The notes under the pieces: model-generated
What the model was told of the DNA's origin: nothing
The model's input: only the letters and a program-made list of their open reading frames with translations
Database searches by the model: none
Part shown: piece after piece, positions 8,980 through 16,578 of the stretch
Position numbering within the stretch: position 1 is the first letter of the stretch
How the letters are laid out: each line of letters begins with the position of its first letter
Position numbers and translations under genes: made by a program
From: Vibrio ordalii ATCC 33509
GTDB taxonomy: Bacteria; Pseudomonadota; Gammaproteobacteria; Enterobacterales; Vibrionaceae
NCBI GenBank assembly: GCA_000257205.1
Contig: AEZC01000012.1
Location: 1-42,872, forward strand
Direction of reading: 5' to 3'
Length of the DNA: 42,872 nt

Positions 8980-9047
8980 GGAACATGCCCAACCGCTGGT
9001 TGGACAATTGGGTCATATTCAAAATCAGGCTTATTGGCTAAGGTCAT
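8916..9047 (-). CDS. 43-codon frame before fic: small protein or frameshifted fic N terminus
   Basis: ATG 9047 has the best ribosome site of this junction (AGGGG, 9052-9056 region). The frame begins MTLANKPDFEYDPIVQPAVG and ends TAA overlapping the fic ATG 8916. The second half of this frame is tryptophan-rich and looks non-coding, while the fic frame over the same bases (NSETSKISEPLVEKL) looks coding. Adding one base near 8980 would join the two as ...GHVP-LAPNFVNSE... . I favour an ancestral longer fic with a one-base deletion, but a real coupled small protein is not excluded. Confidence 0.4.
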   Translation of the reverse strand: MTLANKPDFEYDPIVQPAVGHVPWHLTSLTQKRQKSANRWWKN

Positions 9048-9055
9048 GATTACCC

Positions 9056-9112
9056 CTACTGTGTCTCTAACTCGATTTCGCCGGAAAGCAATTTAGGAAA
9101 AGCTTCATTCAT
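9056..9112 (-). pseudogene. Remnant of an hsdS 3' end
   Basis: The bases after doc encode MNEAFPKLLSGEIELETQ and a stop. PKLLSGE is the conserved C-terminal tail of HsdS; the intact HsdS in this window ends LLPKLLSGEVNLEED. The DNA is clearly diverged from that copy (for example CCT AAA TTG CTT against CCT AAG CTC TTA), so it is a relic of a different hsdS allele and not a recent duplication. It overlaps the last bases of doc. Confidence 0.7.
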
Positions 9113-9554
9113 CGTTGTTTTCCTCAGTGGCAATAATTATCTTGAGCTTCAATGCTTCTGGGTAGTCATCGTCCATGATGATTGAAGTAATGATCTCTTG
9201 TAACAACACTTTATCTATCTTATTTTCAGCAACCCACACAACAATATTCTCCATTTCAAAAACAAACTTCTTGAGGCAATAGTCATAACCGTTAACCTCT
9301 AAAAAGTAAGCCCCTAAAACTAAGCTTGAACGTTTATTCCCATCATTAAACGCGTGAAACTTATTTATGGAGAAAACCAAATGTGTAAGCTTTTCTTCAA
9401 GATTCGGGTAATAAAGGTCATTCTGAATATGATCAAGCACACTTTCTAACTGCCCAACATTCTTAGTCCCCGACAGCCCACCACTGTGATCAATGATCCA
9501 ATCATGAGTTTTTACTGCGTGCTCAACATCAAAATAAAAGAGAGGTAAAGTCAT
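9105..9554 (-). CDS. Doc/Fic-fold toxin-like protein
   Basis: A 149-residue protein of the death-on-curing family. The motif H67-A-F-N-D-G-N-K-R75 has lysine in place of the second glycine of classic Fic proteins; in P1 Doc this form goes with kinase activity on elongation factor Tu rather than AMP transfer. The surrounding order (GGLSGTKNVGQLESVL early, then the Fic core) is typical of Doc. Its ATG overlaps the stop of the upstream RhuM-like gene (TAATG), the usual layout of toxin after antitoxin. The usual small Phd antitoxin is absent; the 340-residue partner may replace it. The target is not known. Confidence 0.8.
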   Translation of the reverse strand: MTLPLFYFDVEHAVKTHDWIIDHSGGLSGTKNVGQLESVLDHIQNDLYYPNLEEKLTHLVFSINKFHAFNDGNKRSSLVLGAYFLEVNGYDYCLKKFVFEMENIVVWVAENKIDKVLLQEIITSIIMDDDYPEALKLKIIIATEENNDE

Positions 9555-10576
9555 TAGCGATCCTTCAAGCGCTTGAGAACATCTAGTGTTCTCGTATCTT
9601 TCAACTGCTCTTCCAAAGAACGACTTTTGTCTCCAAGAAATTTATCAAAATCACTTTGAGGCACTGACTGTACATAATGTTCTAAACGTTGATGTAAAGC
9701 CGAACGGAACCCTAGATCTCTGCTCGCCATTTTAGTTCTTGCATCTTCGATCTGAGGTTTCAAATAAGGAGTTCTACTCGCTTTTTCGATGATAGAGTCA
9801 AGCTCGACAGGTAATAGCTTCCGGCCTTTTTCTTGATATTCTTGCTCCATTTCCTCCGCGAGACCATGCTCAAAACTTGCGATAACATTAAGCACTTCAC
9901 TGTACATGGTGTCACGTGTCTTATCCTTGTCGGCGAGTTTCAAAACTTGCTTATACTCAGCAGCATTACCCAAAAAGACAACTTGATATATTTTATCGGT
10001 ATAAATCGCATATTTGTGATTGCCCATTTCTAAATAATCTCGAAGCGCATTAGTGAATTGCTTTCTGTAGCTTTCTTCTTGAAATGATGACGGCAAGTAA
10101 TCCTGATCTCTTTGGTTGACATACTTAGTATGCCCCCCTGCTTTCTGAGCAATAACATCAATAACAATGTCCAAAATTCGACTTCGTATGGCTTTTGCTC
10201 TTTCACTTTCAGTGACTAACATAGTCAAGTTTAGAAATGCTTTAAAATCGAACAACCCTAAACTAGATGCTTTTGGATCAATCATCCGACCGACATCAGT
10301 GTCGCCCGCATAGCGTAACTTCATGTTTTTAAGGGCTTTCCCTTTAACAATTTGATAGCCACTTGCCTTTAACTCACCATCATCCTTAGCCAAATAGCGT
10401 TCAACTGTGCGTTCATCAATCGCTAACAAGCTTGCCACTTGTGCTTTCGTGAAGACAATCACGCCATCTAAAACTAACCCAGATAAATCTAAATGCTCCT
10501 CCAACTGAACTAAAGCATACTGATTATTTAAGATATTCTGTCTTGCAACCATCGAGGTTGTTAACTCAAGGTTCAT
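9554..10576 (-). CDS. RhuM-like / helix-turn-helix DNA-binding protein, putative partner of Doc
   Basis: A 340-residue protein. Residues ~40-70 (VFTKAQVASLLAIDERTVERY) look like a helix-turn-helix of the kind at the N terminus of RhuM proteins. The middle is alpha-helical; the last ~80 residues are charged and helical. No enzyme motif is seen. It starts by a four-base ATGA overlap with hsdS and ends by a TAATG overlap with doc, so it is locked between them. RhuM and Fic/Doc domains are known to occur fused in other bacteria, which supports a joint function. Whether it is an antitoxin, a sensor of restriction failure, or something else is inference; the RhuM assignment itself is moderate. Confidence 0.6.
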   Translation of the reverse strand: MNLELTTSMVARQNILNNQYALVQLEEHLDLSGLVLDGVIVFTKAQVASLLAIDERTVERYLAKDDGELKASGYQIVKGKALKNMKLRYAGDTDVGRMIDPKASSLGLFDFKAFLNLTMLVTESERAKAIRSRILDIVIDVIAQKAGGHTKYVNQRDQDYLPSSFQEESYRKQFTNALRDYLEMGNHKYAIYTDKIYQVVFLGNAAEYKQVLKLADKDKTRDTMYSEVLNVIASFEHGLAEEMEQEYQEKGRKLLPVELDSIIEKASRTPYLKPQIEDARTKMASRDLGFRSALHQRLEHYVQSVPQSDFDKFLGDKSRSLEEQLKDTRTLDVLKRLKDR

Positions 10577-11886
10577 ATTAAGGCTCCTGATAAACTACGG
10601 TCTTCTTCTAAATTTACCTCTCCTGATAAGAGCTTAGGTAACAGAGTATCCCGCAATGCAGCAAGAGTTCGATTCTCACTACCGTGGCTCTTAATCATCT
10701 GCATATTTGGAGCAACAAACGCATCAAACTTTTCCAAGATAGAAATCGGAGGAATAGCAAATGGCATTGTTTGAACAGTTTGAGCTTGTGCTCTCTGACG
10801 CCCACTAGTACCTGTCATACCTTGAATAGCAAACTTCCTAAACGGTTCAAATCGAGCCATGTAATAGCTGAAATATTTGTAGCTATCTGACTTAGAACGC
10901 ATAACGATATATTCCGTAGAACCCCAACCAACTTGTCCATCTTCAAGGAAATCTACGTGTGCAGTCTTACCGTTTTCAAGACATGGTGTGATACGTGCTA
11001 ACAGAGAATCACCGTTCGTGAATTTAGTGCCACTTCCCATTTCACGGTCATAAATATCCAACGCAAGATGACCAGAAGTCGGCATATTTTTCATATCTAG
11101 ATAAGGCGCAGCGGTGCCTTTTTTGAGAGTTCGCTTAGGATTAAAATCCATCAAGTCAGATAGGTCACCGACTTCCCAACCTTCAGGAATCAAACCCAAC
11201 TCAGACTCAACAAGCTTTTCTGGGAATAGCGAGGCAGTAGCCGCATCCATTCCCTCTGGTTGCTCGCCATTCATCTTGGCTTTGACTGGATCGAAATCGA
11301 CAAACCATGATTTGAAGATGGCTTGCGCCATTTGTTCTAGGGTTTGGTTGGTTTGAGTATTACAAACTAATTTATTACTCAAAGACTTCAGGACTTGGGA
11401 TATTTTTTTCTGCTGATGTAGTGGCGGTATTGGCAAGCTAACTTTTCTAAGCTCACTCTGTTTTATACCTTTAACAGTTGAACCTGATGCACGAGACTCT
11501 AGTTGATGTTGGACGAAATCGCTCTGTAGAGCACAAAGAAGGAAGTCATTATCCAATAATCCTTTCTTCCCTCTAAGTGTCACTATTCGCTGGGCAAGCG
11601 CTACGATCGAACTTGTTAATTGTGCGGTTTCACCTAATGGGGCTTCTGTAGTTAAAACCACATCACCAACTTGTGGTAGCCCACGAACCATCCATGAGTC
11701 ATAATTGTCTTCTGCAATAAACTCAAACGGTTCGAGAACATACCCACCTTTCACGATTTTTGCTGTGATTAGAGGTATTCCTGACTCGGTTTTCTTCGGT
11801 GTCTTGCCTCGGTAATCAATAATCGCATCCATAGCATCTTCTAGAGTGACCAACTTCCAGCCACAAGGTAGGTTATCAAAGCTCAT
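10573..11886 (-). CDS. hsdS: Type I restriction-modification specificity subunit HsdS
   Basis: Determines the DNA site recognised by the methylase and restriction complex. The 437 residues show the usual two target-recognition domains: first ~8-165, second ~236-395, each followed by a conserved helical spacer. The first spacer contains PIPPLHQQKKISQVL and KSWFVDFDPVKAKMNG; the second ends with TLAALRDTLLPKLLSG. It begins 11 bases inside hsdM and ends with a four-base overlap with the RhuM-like gene. To the eye this gene and the next two are more AT-rich than hsdM and hsdR, in line with allele exchange. The recognised site cannot be read from sequence. Confidence 0.93.
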   Translation of the reverse strand: MSFDNLPCGWKLVTLEDAMDAIIDYRGKTPKKTESGIPLITAKIVKGGYVLEPFEFIAEDNYDSWMVRGLPQVGDVVLTTEAPLGETAQLTSSIVALAQRIVTLRGKKGLLDNDFLLCALQSDFVQHQLESRASGSTVKGIKQSELRKVSLPIPPLHQQKKISQVLKSLSNKLVCNTQTNQTLEQMAQAIFKSWFVDFDPVKAKMNGEQPEGMDAATASLFPEKLVESELGLIPEGWEVGDLSDLMDFNPKRTLKKGTAAPYLDMKNMPTSGHLALDIYDREMGSGTKFTNGDSLLARITPCLENGKTAHVDFLEDGQVGWGSTEYIVMRSKSDSYKYFSYYMARFEPFRKFAIQGMTGTSGRQRAQAQTVQTMPFAIPPISILEKFDAFVAPNMQMIKSHGSENRTLAALRDTLLPKLLSGEVNLEEDRSLSGALI

Positions 11887-13594
11887 AACCTAACCCCGCT
11901 AGGTTCTTCTTGATCTCAGCTTCTAGCGTTGCTGACTCTGCAAACTGCTCACTCAATTTAGTGGTTAGCGTTGCCATTTTTTCAGCAAATGGAACACCAT
12001 CATCTAACTCTTCAGTCGCGCCAACGTAACGCCCCGGCGTTAATACAAAATCGTGTTTCTTAATCTCTGCTAAGGTTGCGGATTTACAAAAACCGGCTTG
12101 GTCTTGATACGTCACGCCATTAACCGCTTCACCGGTTTTCCATGCGTGGAAAATATCTGCCACTTTCTGGATATCATCAAAACTTAAATCACGCAGTACG
12201 CGGTCTTTCATATAACCAAGGTTACGCGCATCAATAAACAGCACTTCGCCTTTACGATCACGAAGCTTACGACCCGCTTTATCAGTACGCGCTTTTTTAT
12301 TCTTGGTTAAAAACCAGATACAGGCCGGAATTTGCGTGTTGGTGAACAGTTGCCCGGGCAGCGCGACCATACATTCGACCAAATCGTTCTCAACCAAGGC
12401 GGCGCGAATTTCCCCTTCGTTATTGGTGGATGAACTCATCGAACCATTAGCCAGCAGTAAAGCTTGAGAACCATCAGGGGCAAGGTGGTAAAGCATATGC
12501 TGCATCCACGCGAAGTTGGCATTACCTGAAGGCGGTGTGCCGTATACCCAGCGCGGATCGTTATCATCAACACCAATGTTCCATTCTTTCATATTGAACG
12601 GCGGGTTAGCCATGATGAAGTCAGCTCGTAAATCAGGGTGTTGGTCGTTGGTATAGGTACTGGCGGGCTCTTTGCCAAAATCGTAATCCAGCCCACGAAT
12701 CGCCATGTTCATCGCCGCCAATTGCCAGGTGGTGTAGTTGTATTCTTGCCCGTAAATCGAGATTTTCTGCTTTTGCGTCAGCGGGTCGATCTCTTTTTGG
12801 TTAGCATAGCGCTCAATAAATTTATCCGATTGGACAAAGAAGCCGCCGCTGCCCATCGCTGGGTCATAGACACGGCCTTCAAATGGCTCAATCATCTCTA
12901 CAATTAGGGTTACGATGGAGGCAGGCGTATAAAACTGACCGCCTTTTTTGCCTTCAGCCAGCGCAAACTGACCTAAAAAGTATTCATAGATATGGCCAAG
13001 AATGTCTTTGCTGCTGAGCGACTGGTGATTAAACGGAATGGTCGCAATCAGGTTGATCAGTTCATTGAGCTTGGCTTGGTCGATTTTAAGGCCTGAATAG
13101 TGTTTGTTGAGTACGCCCTTGAGTTTGGGGTTATCGCGCTCAATCCCTTCCAGTGCGTTATCAATTAAATGGCCGACTGAGGTGATTTTCTTGGTGATTT
13201 TTTGTTGGTTTGCGCCCTCAATCACCAGCTCTGCGCCGCCAATCACACGCGGTGCGTTATCTTGCAGGAACGACCAGCGGGATTCCGGCGGTAGCCAGAA
13301 CACGTTTTGCTCTTGGTAGAAATCGCGCTGCTCTAGCTCTATCACGATCTCTTCGGCCAGTTCTTCTGGGGTGAAATCTTGCGGGTCTAAATAGTATTCG
13401 TGCTCTGGGTTGGTCAATTCAGCTTTGATTTCCTGCTGGCGCAAGGTAAACGCATCCGAAACGTATTTGACGAAAATCAGCCCCAGCACCGCATGTTTGT
13501 ATTGTGACGCATCCAACGCGGCGCGCAGTTTATCGGCCGCCGTCCAGAGTTTGCTTTCTAGCGCTTTGAGGTATTGTTGTTCTTGTTGGTTCAT
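11876..13594 (-). CDS. hsdM: Type I restriction-modification DNA methyltransferase subunit HsdM
   Basis: Adenine-N6 methyltransferase that protects the recognition sites when joined to HsdS. A 572-residue protein: helical N-terminal domain (WTAADKLRAALDASQYKHAV), SAM motif DPAMGSGG at 244-251 and catalytic NPPF at 330-333. ATG 13594 is chosen because the family starts like MNQQEQQYLKALESKLW; an upstream start at 13648 would add 18 residues without similarity. First gene of the operon, about 200 bases from tRNA-Arg. No strong sigma-70 promoter was recognised in the gap. Confidence 0.95.
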   Translation of the reverse strand: MNQQEQQYLKALESKLWTAADKLRAALDASQYKHAVLGLIFVKYVSDAFTLRQQEIKAELTNPEHEYYLDPQDFTPEELAEEIVIELEQRDFYQEQNVFWLPPESRWSFLQDNAPRVIGGAELVIEGANQQKITKKITSVGHLIDNALEGIERDNPKLKGVLNKHYSGLKIDQAKLNELINLIATIPFNHQSLSSKDILGHIYEYFLGQFALAEGKKGGQFYTPASIVTLIVEMIEPFEGRVYDPAMGSGGFFVQSDKFIERYANQKEIDPLTQKQKISIYGQEYNYTTWQLAAMNMAIRGLDYDFGKEPASTYTNDQHPDLRADFIMANPPFNMKEWNIGVDDNDPRWVYGTPPSGNANFAWMQHMLYHLAPDGSQALLLANGSMSSSTNNEGEIRAALVENDLVECMVALPGQLFTNTQIPACIWFLTKNKKARTDKAGRKLRDRKGEVLFIDARNLGYMKDRVLRDLSFDDIQKVADIFHAWKTGEAVNGVTYQDQAGFCKSATLAEIKKHDFVLTPGRYVGATEELDDGVPFAEKMATLTTKLSEQFAESATLEAEIKKNLAGLGYEL

Positions 13595-13756
13595 TGCAGA
13601 TTTCTTAAGACACGAAAAATTGCCGATATGATACCAGTGGAAGCGCAAAAATCCTCGCTTTATGACTGAGTTAAGTGTGGTTTTATGAGATAGAGAGCGC
13701 CTTGTGAGTAATCAAGAACGAATAATCCGTTTGCTTTGCGGCTAGCTATCGCGCAA

Positions 13757-13792
13757 CAAAAAGGGCGCAGCAAGTATTAGCTTGCTGCGCCC
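13757..13792 (-). terminator. Rho-independent terminator of tRNA-Arg
   Basis: A perfect 12-bp stem GGGCGCAGCAAG / CTTGCTGCGCCC (13763-13774 with 13781-13792) with a six-base loop. On the minus strand it is followed by TTTTT (13758-13762). It lies just past the 3' end of the tRNA. Confidence 0.9.
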
Positions 13793-13801
13793 TGAAATAG
13801 A

Positions 13802-13878
13802 TGGCGCGCCCTGTAGGATTCGAACCTACGACCACATCCTTAGAAGGGACGTGCTCTATCCAGCTGAGCTAAGGGCGC
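13802..13878 (-). tRNA. tRNA-Arg (anticodon UCU)
   Basis: 77 nucleotides with encoded CCA. The acceptor arms GCGCCCT and AGGGCGC pair, followed by discriminator G. The D arm has AGCTCAG, the anticodon loop is CTTCTAA with TCT, and the T loop has GGTTCGAATCC. It closely resembles E. coli argU. It reads rare AGA codons. tRNA-Arg genes are frequent integration sites, and the restriction island lies on its 3' side. Confidence 0.97.
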
Positions 13879-13892
13879 GCTACAGGGACAGG

Positions 13893-13920
13893 ATTATACG
13901 AGTTGAACTCCGTAAATCAA
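13893..13920 (-). promoter_or_regulatory. Sigma-70 promoter of tRNA-Arg
   Basis: On the minus strand TTGATT (13915-13920), 16 bases, then perfect TATAAT (13893-13898), with the tRNA starting 15 bases on. Confidence 0.75.
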
Positions 13921-14079
13921 TCGCTTTCTCTAAGATTCGGTTTCAAATGCCTAAAAAACTGCCATTCGGTAGCCGAGTGTCGAAAAACAGAACAAGGCAA
14001 ACGTTTGCTTATAGATGTTACTTTAAATATCTGCGACAATGCGCCCAAAAATATTTGCGACCAATGTGTAAGGAAAGCC

Positions 14080-14940
14080 ATGACTGCTCAAAATATTGAT
14101 GGGACACTCATCTCCCAGACGGTTCGCTCTGAAGTAGCGGCGCGGGTAAAAGCTCGCACTCAAGTGGGCCTTCGCGCTCCGGGGCTAGCGGTGGTGCTGG
14201 TGGGAGAAGATCCTGCGTCACAAGTGTATGTCGGCAGCAAACGTCGTGCTTGTGAAGAGGTGGGTTTTGTTTCTAAATCCTATGATCTTCCAGCCACTGC
14301 TGGCGAAGAGGAGCTACTGGCGTTAATCGATAAGCTCAATGCCGACCCTGAAATTGACGGCATTTTAGTGCAACTGCCCTTACCTGCCGGGATTGATACA
14401 ACCCATGTGCTTGAACGCATTGTTCCTGAAAAAGATGTCGATGGTTTTCACCCTTACAATGTGGGCCGTTTAGCCCAGCGCATTCCTAAACTGCGCTCTT
14501 GTACGCCCAAAGGGATCATAACTTTGCTTGAGCGCTATAACGTTCAACTGCGTGGTAAACATGCGGTGATTGTGGGCGCATCCAATATTGTCGGCCGACC
14601 AATGACATTAGAGCTGCTACTAGCAGGTTGCACCACAACCACATGCCACCGCTTCACGAAAGATTTAGAACACCATGTTCGCCAAGCTGATTTGTTGGTG
14701 GTGGCCGTTGGTAAACCCAATTTTATTCCCGGCGCATGGATTAAAGAAGGTGCCGTGGTGATTGATGTGGGCATCAACCGCTTGGAGTCAGGCAAGCTGA
14801 TTGGCGATGTCGAGTACGATGTAGCGCGCACCAAAGCAAGCTTGATCACCCCGGTTCCGGGTGGTGTCGGGCCAATGACGGTGGCCAGTTTGATTGAAAA
14901 CACCCTGTTGGCATGCGAGCAATTTCACCCCAACAACTGA
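14080..14940 (+). CDS. folD: Bifunctional methylene-THF dehydrogenase / methenyl-THF cyclohydrolase
   Basis: Interconverts 5,10-methylene-, 5,10-methenyl- and 10-formyl-tetrahydrofolate using NADP, supplying one-carbon units for purines, Met-tRNA formylation and more. The 286 residues match the family. Seen: [13 protein letters not shown] with the catalytic lysine, [12 protein letters not shown], and [16 protein letters not shown] at the C terminus. ATG 14080 is chosen over the long upstream extension because AAGGAAAG precedes it and [13 protein letters not shown] is the normal start. It faces away from the tRNA and ends before a strong terminator. Confidence 0.95.
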   Translation: MTAQNIDGTLISQTVRSEVAARVKARTQVGLRAPGLAVVLVGEDPASQVYVGSKRRACEEVGFVSKSYDLPATAGEEELLALIDKLNADPEIDGILVQLPLPAGIDTTHVLERIVPEKDVDGFHPYNVGRLAQRIPKLRSCTPKGIITLLERYNVQLRGKHAVIVGASNIVGRPMTLELLLAGCTTTTCHRFTKDLEHHVRQADLLVVAVGKPNFIPGAWIKEGAVVIDVGINRLESGKLIGDVEYDVARTKASLITPVPGGVGPMTVASLIENTLLACEQFHPNN

Positions 14941-15008
14941 TCTTGCTCATTACTGCTTACTGCTATTGATTATTGCTATTGGCTATTGATAGCCATGAGC
15001 GGCGAGCG

Positions 15009-15042
15009 AAAAAGAACCCCAGCATTGCGCTGGGGTTTTTTA
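15009..15042. terminator. folD terminator (likely bidirectional)
   Basis: Stem AACCCCAGC (15015-15023) with GCTGGGGTT (15029-15037), five-base loop, then a run of T on the plus strand. A run of A on the left side (15009-15013) lets it serve the nucleoside transporter gene on the minus strand too. Confidence 0.85.
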
Positions 15043-15138
15043 ACGAGCTAATGTTTAACGAGCTAATGTTTAACGAGCTGATGTTTAACGAGCTGATGTT
15101 TAACGAGCTGATGTTTAACGAGCCAGTTTTTAACGATG
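15039..15138. repeat. Tandem repeat, 15-bp unit
   Basis: Five near-identical copies of TTTAACGAGCTRATG (15039-15113) followed by degenerate copies up to about 15138, between folD's terminator and the end of the nucleoside transporter gene. The first copy shares the T-run of the terminator. The minus-strand frame reading LNISS repeats is a shadow. Copy number probably varies by slippage. Confidence 0.9.
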
Positions 15139-15154
15139 AATAGAAACGCAACGT

Positions 15155-16360
15155 TTATAGCGACAAAATAACCCCAGCAAGCGCAGCACTCATCAAGTTA
15201 GCCAACACGCCAGCGCTGATCGCTCGAAAACCATATTGAGAGATGAAGCTGCGACGCTCTGGCACCAAACTGCCCAAACCACCGATCAATACTGCCATGG
15301 TCGAAATATTGGCAAAGCCGCACAGAGCAAAAGTTACAATCGCTTGAGAATGTTCACTGAGCGAATCTTTTACGTCCATCAATTGGATAAAAGCGACAAA
15401 CTCGTTCACGACAATTTTATTACCAATCAGTGAGCCTGCCGTCATCGCTTCGCTCCATGGAATGCCCACCAGCCACGCAACTGGAGCAAATAGGTAGCCT
15501 AAAATCAACTCAAAACTAAGGGTTAAGCCAAACAGACCGCCCACCCAGCCCAATAGGCCGTTGAGTAGCGCAATCACACTGATAAAGGCCAGTAACGTTG
15601 CCCCAACCGCAACCGCGATACGAAGCCCAGACATTGCACCATCAGCTACGGCTTCAACCACATTGGTTGCTTTTGGTATCTCAACCTCTTCATTGGCCAC
15701 CTGCTGACTTTGCGCTTCGGTTTCCGGCAGCAAAATTTTCGCCATCAACAAACCGGCTGGAGCTGACATAAATGCCGCCGCAATAAGATAGTTAAGGTTA
15801 ACGCCCAGTGAGGCATAGCCGACTAACGTACCGCCCGCAACCGAGGCTAAGCCACACGTCATCACCGCAAAAAATTGCGAATCACTCATGTGCTTTAAAT
15901 AGGGCTTAACCACTAACGGCGCTTCAATCATGCCGACAAAAATGTTCGCCGTGGCCGACAGTGACTCTGCGCGCCCCGTGCCCAATAATTTTTGCAAACC
16001 ACCGCCAATCAAGTTAATCACTTTAGGCATCAAACCAATGTGATACAAACCGGAGATCAAAGCAGAGAAGAAAATGATGATGCCAAGCACATTAATCGCA
16101 AACACAAAACCAACGCTGCCATTGGCTAAACCGCCAAAGAGAAAGCCAATTCCCTCTTGCCCATAATTGATCAAATTCGATACCGCACCCGTGACACTGT
16201 TGAGCACTTCTTTCCCCATGGGGACATACAGAACCAATAGTGCAAAGCCTACTTGCAATAAAAAAGCGAGCGACACGGTTCTAAATTGGATGTTTTTTCT
16301 ATTGGTAGAAAGTAGCCAAGCCGTAAATAAGATGGCGACGACGCCAAGTAATGAGTTCAT
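15155..16360 (-). CDS. nupC: Concentrative nucleoside transporter (CNT/NupC family)
   Basis: Inner-membrane carrier that imports nucleosides with sodium or protons. 401 residues with many hydrophobic helices; the family core INYGQEGIGFLFGGL, ALISGLYHIG, GGGLQKLLGTGRAESLSATA, and later NEFVAFI and GFANIS are present. In the V. cholerae CNT structure the nucleobase is held by Gln-Thr-Glu in GQTEAP; here the same place reads GMIEAP (M144, I145, E146), so two base contacts differ. The ribose-side motifs (NEF, GFANIS) are kept. Likely a paralogue with another base preference. The gene symbol is family-level. Confidence 0.85.
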   Translation of the reverse strand: MNSLLGVVAILFTAWLLSTNRKNIQFRTVSLAFLLQVGFALLVLYVPMGKEVLNSVTGAVSNLINYGQEGIGFLFGGLANGSVGFVFAINVLGIIIFFSALISGLYHIGLMPKVINLIGGGLQKLLGTGRAESLSATANIFVGMIEAPLVVKPYLKHMSDSQFFAVMTCGLASVAGGTLVGYASLGVNLNYLIAAAFMSAPAGLLMAKILLPETEAQSQQVANEEVEIPKATNVVEAVADGAMSGLRIAVAVGATLLAFISVIALLNGLLGWVGGLFGLTLSFELILGYLFAPVAWLVGIPWSEAMTAGSLIGNKIVVNEFVAFIQLMDVKDSLSEHSQAIVTFALCGFANISTMAVLIGGLGSLVPERRSFISQYGFRAISAGVLANLMSAALAGVILSL

Positions 16361-16395
16361 TTGCTGTCAATCCAGATAACGGGGATAGGAAAGGC

Positions 16396-16425
16396 GCGCA
16401 TTCTATCGTGCGAAAATGAATGCGC
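16396..16425. other. Inverted repeat in nupC leader
   Basis: GCGCATTC (16396-16403) and GAATGCGC (16418-16425) are exact inverted repeats 14 bases apart, 36 bases upstream of the transporter start. It could be a regulator site or a leader hairpin. Confidence 0.45.
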
Positions 16426-16523
16426 AAGTCGCAAATGTTACAGAGGTGTGCTTAACAGTAGCAGCCTTAATCTTCTATTTTCAATCTGTTGATTTGTAAC
16501 AAGCTAAACGATTGCCTAGGCTT

Positions 16524-16545
16524 ATATTTTCCATATAGAAAATAT
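16524..16545. other. AT-rich perfect inverted repeat
   Basis: ATATTTTC-CATATA-GAAAATAT lies between the LysR gene stop and the transporter gene. It might be an operator or a weak terminator of the LysR gene. The remaining bases of this gap show nothing else. Confidence 0.45.
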
Positions 16546-16578
16546 GTTTCTGAGTTGGGAAATAATAAACCGTGCTCA

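Noticed and set aside
13903..14079. N-terminal extension of FolD
   Set aside because: The family starts at ATG 14080 with a good ribosome site; the extension overlaps the tRNA promoter region.
15039..15138. CRISPR-like array
   Set aside because: Units are direct 15-mers with no spacers and no cas genes nearby.
14963..15151. Minus-strand ORF with LNISS repeats
   Set aside because: It is produced by the 15-bp tandem repeat (a multiple of three) and part of the terminator; no ribosome site or homology.
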